Shown in pieces: positions 20,613-29,893 of a stretch of DNA of 40,982 nt (position 1 is its first letter; each line of letters opens with the position of its first letter). Below the pieces are notes generated by a model. It saw only the letters and a program-made list of their open reading frames with translations. It ran no database searches and was not told the origin of the DNA. The position numbers and the translations under genes are program-made. The stretch is from Bacteroidetes bacterium UBA4416 (GTDB lineage: Bacteria; Bacteroidota; Bacteroidia; B-17B0; Aurantibacillaceae): assembly GCA_002390745.1 (NCBI GenBank), contig DGQK01000053.1, forward strand, positions 165-41,146, given 5' to 3'.

Positions 20613-20943
20613 ATCCGTTCGGGTTAGCTCTGTCGGGGTCACTGCAAAGCAAACACCTCTTTCAAGGTTTATCACTCCCCTTTTTCAGGGATTTTTGTTC
20701 TTTGAGTGGATGTATTGTACAACTGGCCGCAAGGCTGACTGTATAAAGTTACATTAAATAGGCTTTCGCAGCATGGCTTTTCCACATTTTCATTTTCTCA
20801 AAATGAGCTGCTTTTTCCTTGTCCATGCAAAATCCTGTTTTTAAGGGATAGGAAGGCCCGGACTGCTGCTGCACCTTTGCAGAGAGATTCCGAATAGGAT
20901 TTCGGTAACCAAGAAGTATTCACCCTTAAAAAAACATATACCC
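20613..20943. other. Divergent intergenic region between kinase and beta-helix lipoprotein genes
   Basis: This 331-bp gap must hold promoters for both flanking genes. I see no complete TAnnTTTG box on either strand. The plus-strand segment TTTG (20875-20878) followed by TAGGATTT is only a poor match. No gene-like frame other than the N-terminal extension of the kinase ORF is present. Confidence 0.5.
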
Positions 20944-22338
20944 ATGAAAAAAATAGTCAATACATTACTGATCGCTACTGTCCTGTTCAGTGCCTGTAAG
21001 AAAAAGGATCCGGATTTAGCGCCGACCGTCAGCACTTCAGCACCCGTCAAAATCAATGACACGACCTACACCTGCGGTGGTGACGTTACCGATGGAGGCA
21101 GCGCGCCTGTAACTGAGCGTGGCGTTGTGGTCAGCCTCAGCCCTAATCCGGCAGTAGATGATCCTGCTGATGTTAAAGTTACCGTGGGCAGCGGTACAGG
21201 CTCTTTTTCCTCGCCCCTGCAGCCCTTTTATCAGGGCTACACCTACCACGTCAGGGCTTATGCCACCAACTCGGTTGGCGTTTCTTACGGCGCTGATGTT
21301 ACGGTTGTACCCGGAACCGGCGGTGGTGGCGGTGGTGGTGGAACAGGCTCCGGCTGCACTGTGGTCAATGTTTCCGGTAACATTACAACTCCTACTACCT
21401 GGAATACAGGCAATGTTTATGTGATTTCGTCATGGATCAACATACAAGCTCCTTTGGTGATACAGCCCGGTGTGATCGTTAAATTTAAAAACAGCAGCAG
21501 CGGCATGGAAGTTTACGCAAAAGTAACGGCCGATGCCCCGGCGTCAAACCCGATTGTTTTCACCTCGTACAAAGACGATAGCTATTGCGGCGATAATAAC
21601 GGCGACGGCGCTGCTACCACAGCGAATAAAGGCGATTGGGGGCGTATCGTCATGCGGGGCGACCAGCATGGCTCTGTATTCAGGTATTGCAAATTTTTGT
21701 ACGGAGGAGGAGATGGAGGCGGTAATGTGATTACCGTCAATACAGGTACCGGAAACATCCACGATTTCACGTTCGATCATTGCACCTTTGCCCATACGTA
21801 TGGCGATAACCATGATTACAAGGCAGCTTTTGCCGGATCAGATATGAAGGACCCTTCCGTAAGTGTTGTGACCAATAATGTGTTCTATGATAATGCGGTG
21901 CCGATCTACATTGTGAGCTCCTATGCACTGGACCCAAGCAATATCTATCACAATCCGGCAAACCCTTCTGAAATCAATAAATACAACGGGATTTACGTAT
22001 GGTCATACGGCCTGGCCGGCAAAACGGTGCTGTACGCCGAAACGGAAGTGCCTTATGTGTTATCTCAGGGATTGGGAGCGGGCGGCTCAGGCCAGCTGTT
22101 CAGTGTTGGAGCTAATGTTACCATCAAAATTCCGGTCGGTAGCGGGTACGAGATTTCTGGCGGTACCAGTAATTTCTCTATAGACCCCAGCGCTGTCTTT
22201 ACTTCTCTGAGAGATGATGCCCACGGCGGCGATACCAATGGCGACGGCAGCGCTTCCAGCCCGGCAACAGGAGATTGGAAAGGAATTTATACAGGTAGTG
22301 CCTGGTATCATACCAATGTGTTTTATAATTTAAATTAG
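20944..22338 (+). CDS. Lipoprotein with Ig/fibronectin-like domain, glycine linker and beta-helix-like domain
   Basis: A lipoprotein signal ends at FSACKKKD (Cys18), so the 464-residue protein is lipid-anchored. Residues about 27-122 form a fibronectin/Ig-like domain (VTDGGSAPVTERGVVVS, YTYHVRAYATNSVGVSYG), followed by a nine-Gly linker (126-137 region) and a long domain with spaced short strands (SWINIQAPLVIQPGVIVKF, GDWGRIVMRGDQHGSVFRYC, FTFDHCTFAHTYG) typical of right-handed parallel beta helices. Aspartate-rich loops (GDNNGDG, GDTNGDG) could bind calcium. Such proteins are surface or adhesin-like; no catalytic motif is seen. No T9SS tail is present. It is monocistronic and followed by a hairpin. 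Confidence 0.75.
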   Translation: MKKIVNTLLIATVLFSACKKKDPDLAPTVSTSAPVKINDTTYTCGGDVTDGGSAPVTERGVVVSLSPNPAVDDPADVKVTVGSGTGSFSSPLQPFYQGYTYHVRAYATNSVGVSYGADVTVVPGTGGGGGGGGTGSGCTVVNVSGNITTPTTWNTGNVYVISSWINIQAPLVIQPGVIVKFKNSSSGMEVYAKVTADAPASNPIVFTSYKDDSYCGDNNGDGAATTANKGDWGRIVMRGDQHGSVFRYCKFLYGGGDGGGNVITVNTGTGNIHDFTFDHCTFAHTYGDNHDYKAAFAGSDMKDPSVSVVTNNVFYDNAVPIYIVSSYALDPSNIYHNPANPSEINKYNGIYVWSYGLAGKTVLYAETEVPYVLSQGLGAGGSGQLFSVGANVTIKIPVGSGYEISGGTSNFSIDPSAVFTSLRDDAHGGDTNGDGSASSPATGDWKGIYTGSAWYHTNVFYNLN

Positions 22339-22390
22339 GATAGTATAAGTGTGTGCTATGAGCAGAGCAGGTGAGAAGCCTGCTATCAGC

Positions 22391-22427
22391 AAGCCCCTTG
22401 AAGTTCTTCTTTAAGGGGTTTGTTGTT
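22391..22427 (+). terminator. Weak terminator hairpin overlapping the end of the convergent CHAP gene
   Basis: CCCCTT (22394-22399) pairs with AAGGGG (22413-22418), with flanking AA/TT and a T-rich tail TTTGTTGTTT. It overlaps the stop codon of the convergent gene. Confidence 0.5.
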
Positions 22428-23019
22428 TCATGCGCAGGCGGCCCAGCAGGCGCTCGTGCCCGATCCCGAAGCCTTTGGCTGTAGAGTCCAGGTTGAACGT
22501 GACGCGGGAAGGAGCAAAAGGCCCCGGATTTTGCTGAATGATCTCGATCTCATGTGCTTTCACCGAAGAAACAATTGCCACATGCCCGTAAGGATTGCCT
22601 CCATGACCGTCGAAAATGACCAGGTCGCCCGTTTCCGGCTTGTAGCGGCTGGGATTGGTGTACTGTAAGAGATTACGGGCTTTATTAAGTGCACCATCTT
22701 TGACGGAGCTGTCGAAAAAGTCTTTGGCGTTGCCGTAAGAATCCGGCATTTTATGGTGGTAGTATTCGTAATAGTAGCGCTTCACAAACTCCACGCACTG
22801 GTAGGTAATTCCGATGTTGTAGCCGTCTGCCGAAATGTTGCGCTTGCCGGTATGTCCCACGCCTCCGTTGTAGTACACCTTCACGCCATTGAGGCTGTCG
22901 AGCGCCTGCCCGATTTCATAGTTAGGATTGGGATTGACTTTCCTCAGCAACAGAAAAGACACAAAGGCCACAACCAGCGCAATGCCGGCAATGACAATGA
23001 TCTTTGTTGGTTTAGACAT
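22411..23019 (-). CDS. Membrane-anchored CHAP-domain amidase/peptidase
   Basis: One N-terminal membrane helix (about 6-26) anchors a ~170-residue periplasmic CHAP domain. The catalytic residues are visible: Cys75 in GITYQCVEFVKRYY, His146 in NPYGHVAIVSS, and Asn164 in EIIQQN. CHAP enzymes cut peptidoglycan peptide bonds or, in some cases, glutathionylspermidine-type amides; YQCVEFVKRYY is close to the latter class, so the substrate is open. The length (202 residues) is normal for a single-domain member. It lies 53 bp downstream of carA on the same strand but the two are functionally unrelated, and a repeat separates them. Confidence 0.82.
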   Translation of the reverse strand: MSKPTKIIVIAGIALVVAFVSFLLLRKVNPNPNYEIGQALDSLNGVKVYYNGGVGHTGKRNISADGYNIGITYQCVEFVKRYYYEYYHHKMPDSYGNAKDFFDSSVKDGALNKARNLLQYTNPSRYKPETGDLVIFDGHGGNPYGHVAIVSSVKAHEIEIIQQNPGPFAPSRVTFNLDSTAKGFGIGHERLLGRLRMKQQTP

Positions 23020-23037
23020 AGAGAAAAATTGCCAACA

Positions 23038-23060
23038 GACCCTGAGCGAGTCGAAGGGGC
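23038..23060. repeat. Dispersed repeat, CCTGAGCGAGTCGAAGGG type
   Basis: The sequence ACCCTGAGCGAGTCGAAGGG, in the short gap after carA, is a divergent relative of the 38-bp repeats at 31313 and 31388 (CCTGAGCTCGTCGAAGGGC). It is framed by CCAAC/GTTGG, giving a small inverted repeat. Confidence 0.55.
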
Positions 23061-23072
23061 CGTTGGTAAATA

Positions 23073-24188
23073 CTACTTTTTCGCAGCCTTCATGTTGCTC
23101 ACAAAATCATCAAAGAGGTAGCGCGAATCGAAAGGACCGGGGCAGGCTTCCGGGTGGTATTGCACCGAAAATGCCGGTTTGTCTTTCAGGCGGATCCCTT
23201 CGATGGTGGCATCGTTGAGGTTTACGTGTGTGATCTCGATGTTCGGGTTTTTGCCTACATCTTCCGCTTTTACCGTAAAACCGTGGTTTTGAGAGGTGAT
23301 CTCGCTTTTGCCAGTGATGAGGTTTTTCACCGGGTGGTTGATGCCGCGGTGCCCGGCATGCATCTTATAGGTTTTAATGCCTTGCGATTCGGCCAGGAGC
23401 TGATGTCCGAGGCAAATGCCGAAGACCGGTTTGGCGGTATCCACGAGCTGCTTCACCAGCGCAATTTCTTCCGTCATGACTCCCGGATCGCCGGGGCCGT
23501 TGCTCAGCATGATGCCGTCCGGCTGAAAATCCAGGATCTCTTTCAAAGGTGTTTTCATCGGGAAAACCTTTAAAAAACAACCCCTTTCAGCCAGGGAGCG
23601 TAAAATATTCTTCTTGGTGCCGAAATCGATGACCGCTACCCTGAAAGGGGCAGCTGCATCGCCGATCTCATAAGGCGTTTTGGTGGCTACCTTCGAGGAA
23701 AGCTCCAGGCCTTCCATTTTAGGGACTTTCGCCAGCAGTTTCTTCAGGTCTTCGATATCGGTATTTTCGGAGGAGATAATGCAATTCATCGCGCCTTTAT
23801 CCCTGATGTAGCGTACGATGGCGCGCGTATCCACATCACTGATGGCTACAACACCGTCATGTTTGAAATAATCTTCGAGCGATTCCGTGGCACGTTTCCG
23901 GGAGTAGCCGTCGTTGAATTTCTTGCAGATCATCCCCGAGATTTTGATGCTGTCGCTTTCGACCTCGTCTTTCTCAATGCCGTAGTTGCCTACATGCACA
24001 TTGTTCATAACGACGATCTGCCCGTAATAAGAAGGATCTGTGAAAATCTCCTGATAGCCGGTCATTCCGGTATTGAAGCAAATTTCTCCTGTGGTGGTGC
24101 CGATCTTTCCGGCAGCTTTGCCTTCGAACACTTTCCCGTCTTCCAGCAATAAGATGGCTTTGGGCTTGGACTTGTATTTTAATTGCAT
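23073..24188 (-). CDS. carA: Carbamoyl-phosphate synthase small (glutaminase) subunit
   Basis: CarA hydrolyses glutamine and channels ammonia to CarB for carbamoyl phosphate, the precursor of arginine and pyrimidines. The 371-residue protein has the N-terminal CPSase_sm domain (AILLLEDGKVFEGKAAG, ICFNTGMTGYQEIFTDPSY) and a C-terminal class I amidotransferase domain with the full triad: Cys259 in FGICLGHQL, His345 and Glu347 in YHPEACPGP. The length is typical. No carB is in the window, so the two genes are not adjacent here. The start fits the family's short N-terminal extension. Confidence 0.97.
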   Translation of the reverse strand: MQLKYKSKPKAILLLEDGKVFEGKAAGKIGTTTGEICFNTGMTGYQEIFTDPSYYGQIVVMNNVHVGNYGIEKDEVESDSIKISGMICKKFNDGYSRKRATESLEDYFKHDGVVAISDVDTRAIVRYIRDKGAMNCIISSENTDIEDLKKLLAKVPKMEGLELSSKVATKTPYEIGDAAAPFRVAVIDFGTKKNILRSLAERGCFLKVFPMKTPLKEILDFQPDGIMLSNGPGDPGVMTEEIALVKQLVDTAKPVFGICLGHQLLAESQGIKTYKMHAGHRGINHPVKNLITGKSEITSQNHGFTVKAEDVGKNPNIEITHVNLNDATIEGIRLKDKPAFSVQYHPEACPGPFDSRYLFDDFVSNMKAAKK

Positions 24189-24312
24189 GTCTTTTTTAGA
24201 AGTTGAATTCTAAAAGCCAAAGGTCGTAATAATTTCCTCAATAGAAAAGCCTTGTTAATAGGTTTTTGAAAGAATTGTGAAGAATGGAATGCGTGAGCGG
24301 TTTAGAATAGAA

Positions 24313-24440
24313 CGCAGATGACACGGATAGTTTGATTCATAGGATCAGAGCCATTAAAATAGTGATAAGAAAATTATAGATGGCGTGAATCCAATCCGTT
24401 CCAGTCCTGTCTCTGATCTGCTTAATCCGCGGTATCTGCG
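24313..24440. repeat. Long imperfect inverted repeat (CGCAGAT...CGGAT family)
   Basis: CGCAGATGACACGGAT (24313-24328) and ATCCGCGGTATCTGCG (24425-24440) are imperfect inverted repeats around about 96 bp. A related half copy CGCAGATGACGCGG is at 31197-31210, also next to a GAGCCTCAG palindrome. The element occupies most of the 310-bp gap between carA and uvrA; no gene is present. Confidence 0.6.
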
Positions 24441-24489
24441 ACTTCGAGAGCCTCAGTCGCCGAGATTGGTGGCTGAGGTCCTCGAAGCC
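24440..24489. repeat. Palindromic intergenic repeat (GAGCCTCAG family), copy 2
   Basis: GACTTCGAGAGCCTCAGTC (24440-24458) and GGCTGAGGTCCTCGAAGCC (24471-24489) form a long imperfect stem just downstream of uvrA. It abuts the previous inverted repeat. Confidence 0.7.
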
Positions 24490-24498
24490 ACCAATGAC

Positions 24499-27330
24499 TC
24501 ACAGCTTCTCTTTCAGGTACTTCGCCGTATAGCTCGCCTTGCTCTTCGCGACCTCCTCCGGGGTGCCTTCTGCCACTACGTTTCCGCCTGCTTCCCCGCC
24601 TTCGGGGCCGATATCGATGATCCAGTCCGCGCATTTGATCACGTCGATGTTATGCTCGATCACGATGATGGAGTGCCCGCGGTCGATCAGGGCATTAAAG
24701 GATTTCAGGAGTTTGGCCACATCGTGGAAGTGAAGCCCGGTGGTTGGCTCGTCAAAAATAAATAAGGTATTGGTGGTGGTATTTCCGCCGATGAGGAAGG
24801 TAGCCAGCTTGATCCGCTGCGCCTCGCCGCCGCTGAGCGTACTCGAAGCCTGGCCCAGCTGCACATAGCCCAGGCCTACTTCCTGTAAGGGTTTCAGGCG
24901 CTCGGCGATCTTTTTGCAGATGCGGTTGCCCTCATCCTGGTTGAAGAAGGCCACCGCGTCGTCGATGGTCATATCCAGCACATCCGAAATGGACTTGCCT
25001 TTGTAAAGGATCTCCAGGGTTTCAGCTTTAAAGCGCTTGCCGTGGCAGGCCTCGCAGGCCAGCTGGATGTCGGCCATGAACTGCATTTCTACCGTAATGG
25101 TGCCTTCGCCCTCGCATACTTCGCAGCGTCCGCCGTCTACATTGAAAGAAAAGTGGGACGGCTTGTAGTTGCGCACTTTTGCCAGGGCCTGGTCGGCAAA
25201 GAGGTTGCGGATCTCGTCGTACGCCTTGGTGTAGGTCACCGGGTTGCTGCGCGATGATTTGCCGATCGGGTTCTGATCGATGAATTCCACATTGTGAATG
25301 CTTTTCAGGCTTCCGGAAACTTTATCGCTTTTCACCTTGTCGAAATAGCCGTCGAGGTGTTTGCGCACATTGGGGTACAGTACTTTTTTGACGAGGGTTG
25401 ACTTCCCGGAGCCACTCACGCCGGTCACGCAGCATAAGGTGTTCAGCGGGAATTTCACGGTCACGTTTTTCAGGTTGTGCTCTGTGGCGTCCTTTACTTC
25501 AATATATTCTTTCCATTTGCGGCGTGTTTTCGGTACCTCGATCCGGAGCTTGTTGGTAAGGTATTTGGCGGTAAAGCTTTTGCTGTCTTTCAGCAGAGCC
25601 TTGTGATCGCCCTGGAAAACAAGGGTTCCGCCGTTGGTGCCTGCTTCCGGGCCGATGTCGATGAGCTGGTCGGCTGCCAGCATGATGTCCTCGTCATGTT
25701 CTACCACGATCACCGTGTTGCCTTGCTGTTGCAGGGATTTCAGCACTCCGATCAGGCGCTCGGTATCCCTCGAGTGCAGGCCGATGCTCGGTTCATCGAG
25801 GATGTAGAGGCTTCCGACGAGGCTGCTTCCCAGGGAGGTTGCCAGGTTGATGCGCTGGCTTTCGCCGCCGCTGAGGGTATTGGCCACGCGGTTCAGGCTC
25901 AGGTAGCTCAGGCCCACATCCACCAGGAACTGCAGGCGGGAGTTGATCTCCACCAACAGGCGTTTGGCAATGGAAGCATCGTGCTCGCTGAGCTTCAGTT
26001 TTTTGAAAAAGTCACGCAGGTCGGAAACCGGCAATAATACCAGCTCTGAAATGCCACGATCGCCCACCTTCACGTAATTGGCATCCTTGCGGAGGCGTGT
26101 GCCATGGCAATCCGGGCATACCGTTTTTCCGCGGTAGCGTGCCAGCATCACACGGTACTGAATTTTGTAGCTTTCCTTTTCCAGCATTTTGAAAAAAGCG
26201 TTGATGCCTTCAAAATGGCTGTTTCCCTTCCAGAGCAGCTCGTACTGCGCTTTCGTGAGTTGGGAAATAGGCTTATGTACCGGAAAATCGAATTTATGGG
26301 CGTTCTTTACCAGCTGGTTCTTGTAATAGCTCATGCTTTCACCGTTCCAGCAGGCCACAGCATTATCGTATACCGATACGCTTTTGTTCGGGATCACCAG
26401 GTCGGGATCAATGCCAATGATGCTGCCAAAGCCTTCGCAGGTCTTGCAGGCGCCAATCGGGTTATTGAAACTGAAAAAGTTGAGGTCGGGCTCTTCGAAG
26501 GTGATGCCGTCCGCTTCAAATAAATTGGAGAAATGATGCGTATCGTAACTTTTATCTTCCCGCTCGATCATGAGGTCGCATTCCCCGTTGCCTTCATAAA
26601 AGGCCGTCTGTACGCTATCGGCCACGCGGTTCTGGAAATCTTCGTCGCTGAGGTCTACCGAGATCCGGTCGATGAGCAGGAAGATTGTATCCGTTATTTT
26701 TGTCACGCCAGGGCGTGATTTAGCGTCAAACTCATTGATCCTCACAATGGCATTGTTTACCAGGATCCTCGCAAAACCTTGCTGATTGAGGAGTTCCAGG
26801 TGTTTTTCCAGGCTTCGGTCCTTCGGGACGATCAGCTTCGACACAATGAGGCATTTGGTTTCGTCGGCCAGCGTATTCACAAAATCCACCACGTCGCTCA
26901 CGCTGTGGCGTTTCACCTGTTTGCCTGAAACGGGGCTGTAGGTCTTGCCCACGCGGGCATACAGCAGTTTTAAATAATCATAGATCTCCGTGATGGTGCC
27001 TACCGTGCTTCGCGGATTGCGGGAGATCACCTTTTGCTCGATGGCAATAGCAGGCGAAATACCTTTGATGTAATCCACCTTTGGCTTTTCGAGGCGGCCC
27101 ATGAACTGGCGCGCGTAGGCGGATAAACTCTCCACGTAGCGCCGCTGGCCCTCTGCGTAGAGCGTATCGAAGGCCAGGGAAGATTTCCCCGAGCCCGAAA
27201 GACCGGTAATGACGATGAACTTATTGCGGGGAAGGGCGACATCCACACCTTTTAAATTGTGCATCCGCGCGCCTTTGATGATGATATATTCCTTAGGGTT
27301 TAAGGTCGTAATGTCCTGTTCCTGTGCCAA
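24499..27330 (-). CDS. uvrA: Excinuclease ABC subunit A
   Basis: UvrA is the DNA damage sensor of nucleotide excision repair; it dimerises, loads UvrB and hydrolyses ATP. The 943-residue protein has both ATPase halves: Walker A GLSGSGKSSLAFDTLYAEGQ near residue 45 and GVSGSGKSTLVKKVL near 640, two ABC signatures (LSGGESQRINLA and LSGGEAQRIKLA), Walker B (LYILDEPSIGLH and LFIFDEPTTGLH), and Cys-rich zinc sites (CPDCHG, CEVCEGEG with CEACHG). The length matches the family. It stands alone with a promoter region of about 200 bp upstream that includes an inverted repeat GATGCA-acg-TGCATC. Confidence 0.99.
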   Translation of the reverse strand: MAQEQDITTLNPKEYIIIKGARMHNLKGVDVALPRNKFIVITGLSGSGKSSLAFDTLYAEGQRRYVESLSAYARQFMGRLEKPKVDYIKGISPAIAIEQKVISRNPRSTVGTITEIYDYLKLLYARVGKTYSPVSGKQVKRHSVSDVVDFVNTLADETKCLIVSKLIVPKDRSLEKHLELLNQQGFARILVNNAIVRINEFDAKSRPGVTKITDTIFLLIDRISVDLSDEDFQNRVADSVQTAFYEGNGECDLMIEREDKSYDTHHFSNLFEADGITFEEPDLNFFSFNNPIGACKTCEGFGSIIGIDPDLVIPNKSVSVYDNAVACWNGESMSYYKNQLVKNAHKFDFPVHKPISQLTKAQYELLWKGNSHFEGINAFFKMLEKESYKIQYRVMLARYRGKTVCPDCHGTRLRKDANYVKVGDRGISELVLLPVSDLRDFFKKLKLSEHDASIAKRLLVEINSRLQFLVDVGLSYLSLNRVANTLSGGESQRINLATSLGSSLVGSLYILDEPSIGLHSRDTERLIGVLKSLQQQGNTVIVVEHDEDIMLAADQLIDIGPEAGTNGGTLVFQGDHKALLKDSKSFTAKYLTNKLRIEVPKTRRKWKEYIEVKDATEHNLKNVTVKFPLNTLCCVTGVSGSGKSTLVKKVLYPNVRKHLDGYFDKVKSDKVSGSLKSIHNVEFIDQNPIGKSSRSNPVTYTKAYDEIRNLFADQALAKVRNYKPSHFSFNVDGGRCEVCEGEGTITVEMQFMADIQLACEACHGKRFKAETLEILYKGKSISDVLDMTIDDAVAFFNQDEGNRICKKIAERLKPLQEVGLGYVQLGQASSTLSGGEAQRIKLATFLIGGNTTTNTLFIFDEPTTGLHFHDVAKLLKSFNALIDRGHSIIVIEHNIDVIKCADWIIDIGPEGGEAGGNVVAEGTPEEVAKSKASYTAKYLKEKL

Positions 27331-27371
27331 TGTGTATAAAATTAAAACGTATTAAAGGTAAAATTTTGTCG

Positions 27372-27386
27372 GATGCAACGTGCATC
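27372..27386. promoter_or_regulatory. Inverted repeat upstream of uvrA
   Basis: GATGCA-ACG-TGCATC, a perfect 6-bp dyad, lies 42 bp before the uvrA start and could be an operator. A TACCTTTA sequence on the minus strand (27353-27360), one mismatch from TAnnTTTG, lies between it and the gene. Confidence 0.35.
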
Positions 27387-27533
27387 TAAGTATTAACAAT
27401 CCATAGAACGAATGGTTTAGTCTGTCAGCTCCTGCAAAGATAAAGCCTGCGGATCGCGGCAGGTGCTATATTTCGTAGCATTTCACGGGGAAATAACGAT
27501 CAGTAGAATCCGTTCTGATCGGTGTTTCTGGTA

Positions 27534-28103
27534 TCAAGAAAGCCGCTTCGAAATGATCTTGGAAATGTTGCCGAATACCTGGCCCGGGGAAAATTTGCGC
27601 CACTCGAAGTCGTTCAGCTCCCCATCGGAAATAAAATAATAATCCAGGTTGGCGCGCTTGAACTCCTTCAGCACATGGTCCCTGAAATTCACGAAGGCAA
27701 TCCATCCGTCGGCTCCTACATCTTCAAACCATTCTTCGTAATAAGAGTCGTCGGAATGGTGGAAATTAAGGACATTCTCTCCGATGAGGATGTACTTGTT
27801 GATGCCGTGATAAGCGAGCTCATCAATGATGTCGCGCTTGAGCAGCATGATGTCGTTATTGATGGCATCGTTCCATTCCCCGATCAGTTCGATGATGGCA
27901 AAATGCTCGTCGTAATCCACGAACAGGATCTTGAGGTAGAGCGTTTCACTGCCCATGTCGTCCCATTGCGGATGGATGTAGTAGTTGTAAACCGTATTGG
28001 TAAAGGTAAACTCACTGTATTCCGCTCCATAAAATGGCGAATACTCATCTTCGGATGCGATGTACAGGTGCTGCCAGTTATAGAAAGGTTCGAGCTCGTG
28101 CAT
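27534..28103 (-). CDS. Conserved hypothetical protein, 189 residues
   Basis: The protein is cytoplasmic by sequence, very rich in aromatic and acidic residues (FYNWQHLYIASEDEYSPFYG, FHHSDDSYYEEWFEDVGADG), with alternating strands and helices such as NYYIHPQWDDMGSETLYLKI and ELAYHGINKYILIGENVLNF. The gene order strand-helix-strand and the full-length start suggest an intact enzyme-like or binding fold; I have seen similar proteins annotated only as hypothetical in Bacteroidota. No catalytic motif is evident. It is separated from uvrA by 203 bp and from the exonuclease gene by a repeat-containing gap, so it is probably its own transcription unit. Confidence 0.7.
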   Translation of the reverse strand: MHELEPFYNWQHLYIASEDEYSPFYGAEYSEFTFTNTVYNYYIHPQWDDMGSETLYLKILFVDYDEHFAIIELIGEWNDAINNDIMLLKRDIIDELAYHGINKYILIGENVLNFHHSDDSYYEEWFEDVGADGWIAFVNFRDHVLKEFKRANLDYYFISDGELNDFEWRKFSPGQVFGNISKIISKRLS

Positions 28104-28178
28104 GGTATGATTAAATAAATGTAATGCTCAGGGCTTGGTTATGGTTTAATTTTGTGTTAAGACTTTTGCTGCCGGAAG

Positions 28179-28258
28179 CGATAAGCCGCCATTGCGGGCT
28201 ATCGTCAAACGGTGTATTATCCTATAAGATTGCTTCGTCGTTCCTCCTCGCAATGACG
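28179..28258. repeat. Two dispersed palindromic elements downstream of the exonuclease gene
   Basis: CGATAAGCC (28179-28187) pairs with GGGCTATCG (28196-28204), and GATTGCTTCGTCGTTCCTCC (28228-28247) ends in CGCAATGACG (28249-28258) with ATTGC/GCAAT arms. The second is a widely dispersed repeat type in many bacterial genomes. The 234-bp gap holds no gene. Confidence 0.6.
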
Positions 28259-28337
28259 CTAAACGCCGGCAGTCTGTTCTTCCATTTGGCATCATTTGAT
28301 ATTCCATGTTATTCTGATACATTGCTACAGATGGCCT

Positions 28338-29138
28338 TTACTTCATGCTTAACCTGATCTGTGTGATGATCTTTTTGGTATACAACGGAAAATCGCCCTG
28401 CATCATCCAGCTATAGTAGGACGGTTCCTTCTCAAAAATCTCCCGAACAGGCTTGTCCTTGTGCTTTCCAAAGTTGAAGACTTCCTGTCCTTTATCGTTA
28501 AAGACAATTCTGCCCGCCAGGTCGGCATTTTTGTTGCGGGCCGTGAGCTCGCTCAGCACCGTCATGTCGTTTTTCACCGGGATGCTTTTGTTGCCTTTGT
28601 CATCCACCTGCTCCTGGCCTTCGTAGCGTGCCAGCTGGGCTTTGAAGATTTCGTAGGTAGCGATGGTGTCGGCCTCTGCAGAGTGCGCGTTCTCCAGGGT
28701 TTTATCGCAGTAAAAGCGGTAAGCGGCGCTCAGGTTGCGCGGCTCCATCAGGTGGAAAATATTCTGAACGTCGATCAGGCGGCGGTTCTTCAGGTCGAAA
28801 TCGATCTCTGCACGAAGAAATTCCTCTACCAGGACAGGCACATCGAATTTATTGGAGTTGAAGCCTGCCAGGTCGCAGTTTGCCAGGAACTGAGCCAGCT
28901 GTGGCGCCAGTTGCTTAAACGTAGGAGCATCGGTAATGTCCTTATCGTATATGCCGTGAATTTTGGAAGAAAACTCGGGGATCGGGATCGTAGGATTGAC
29001 ACGTTTGGTGAGGATATCCGTAGAATTATCAAGGTTAACACGCACGATGGAAATTTCCACGATCCGGTCGCTGCCTACATTAATGCCTGTCGTTTCGAGA
29101 TCGAAGAAAGCCAGTGGTTTTGTTAAGTTCAATTGCAT
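28338..29138 (-). CDS. DnaQ-like 3'-5' exonuclease (DEDDh)
   Basis: The N-terminal ~170 residues form a DnaQ-family exonuclease with Exo I Asp13/Glu15 (FFDLETTG), Exo II in GFNSNKFDVPVL (Asp near 98) and Exo III HSAEADT (His and Asp near 152-156), so it should remove nucleotides from DNA or RNA 3' ends using two metal ions. The C-terminal ~95 residues (GKHKDKPVREIFEKEPSYYS, WMMQGDFPLYTKKII) form a small added domain that occurs in the Bacteroidota members. It is a stand-alone proofreading-type exonuclease, not fused to PolIII. It overlaps the upstream methyltransferase gene by 10 bp and is probably its operon partner. Confidence 0.9.
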   Translation of the reverse strand: MQLNLTKPLAFFDLETTGINVGSDRIVEISIVRVNLDNSTDILTKRVNPTIPIPEFSSKIHGIYDKDITDAPTFKQLAPQLAQFLANCDLAGFNSNKFDVPVLVEEFLRAEIDFDLKNRRLIDVQNIFHLMEPRNLSAAYRFYCDKTLENAHSAEADTIATYEIFKAQLARYEGQEQVDDKGNKSIPVKNDMTVLSELTARNKNADLAGRIVFNDKGQEVFNFGKHKDKPVREIFEKEPSYYSWMMQGDFPLYTKKIITQIRLSMK

Positions 29139-29893
29139 GCCTGTTCTTTTTGTATGGTATAAAAATGCAGTGGGCTTCCCGTTTCCGGCAAGGTATCCCT
29201 GTAATGGTTCAGTATCTTTTTAGCTGAGCGGGTAAACTGCGCCCGGGCAAAGGCATAGCGTTTAAACGGCTTTAAGCTCTTCAAAAATAAGTTATTATTA
29301 TAAGAATTCCATGATTTTGAAGGTGCTAAATGCGAATTGATAAATCCCGGCAGTGAAGCGATCTTCAGGCCATGCTTTTTCAGCAGCTCCTGCCATTCTT
29401 CGGCGGTGGCTTTCGTTTCGCCGAGCCGGCGGTTGAGCGCTGCCGTTGTGAAAAACTCCATCGCGATGAACAGGCCTTGTTCCGACAAATGCTCTGCCAA
29501 CAGGGAAAGCGTTTGGTCCAGCGTGGGCGCGCTGAAGGTCTGTAGAACCGTTACGCTGAGCAGGAGATCGAACCGGCGGCCGGCCAGCACCTCGTCCAAA
29601 GTATCGGAGGCAACAACCGCAGCTTGCGGAAAGCGCTGCTTTACACGCCGGATCATCACATCCGAAATGTCATAGGCATACACGCTGCTGAAATGGTTTT
29701 TCAGGAGCGCGACAAAATCGCCGCTGCCGCAGCCGAAATCCAGGGCCAGGCCTTTCGGGATACGGGCCTGCCCGATCAGTGTTTCAATGGCCTGTAACCT
29801 GGCCTGCTGGTCGAAGCAATAGTAGAACGGCTCCGCATGGCCTGTGTGGCCATACCTTTCGGCCCGTTCATTCCAGTAGTGTTTATCAAACAT
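29129..29893 (-). CDS. Class I SAM-dependent methyltransferase
   Basis: The 254-residue protein shows the Rossmann-fold SAM-binding motif LDFGCGSGDF (51-60), the acidic end of strand two (YAYDISD) and the post-motif DLLLSVTVLQTF typical of class I methyltransferases acting on small molecules or other unknown substrates. The N-terminus (MFDKHYWNERAERYGHTGHA) is like that of UbiE/TehB-type enzymes. The C-terminal third (KSLKPFKRYAFARAQF) is basic and specific to this branch; the substrate is not known. The gene directly adjoins ispH upstream (no gap) and overlaps the exonuclease downstream by 10 bp, so the three are one operon. Confidence 0.85.
   Translation of the reverse strand: MFDKHYWNERAERYGHTGHAEPFYYCFDQQARLQAIETLIGQARIPKGLALDFGCGSGDFVALLKNHFSSVYAYDISDVMIRRVKQRFPQAAVVASDTLDEVLAGRRFDLLLSVTVLQTFSAPTLDQTLSLLAEHLSEQGLFIAMEFFTTAALNRRLGETKATAEEWQELLKKHGLKIASLPGFINSHLAPSKSWNSYNNNLFLKSLKPFKRYAFARAQFTRSAKKILNHYRDTLPETGSPLHFYTIQKEQACN

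Noticed and set aside
27497..27521. CGATCAG/CTGATCG hairpin downstream of the 189-residue gene as its terminator
   Set aside because: The stem is only 7 bp with a long loop and is not followed by a T-run on the relevant strand.
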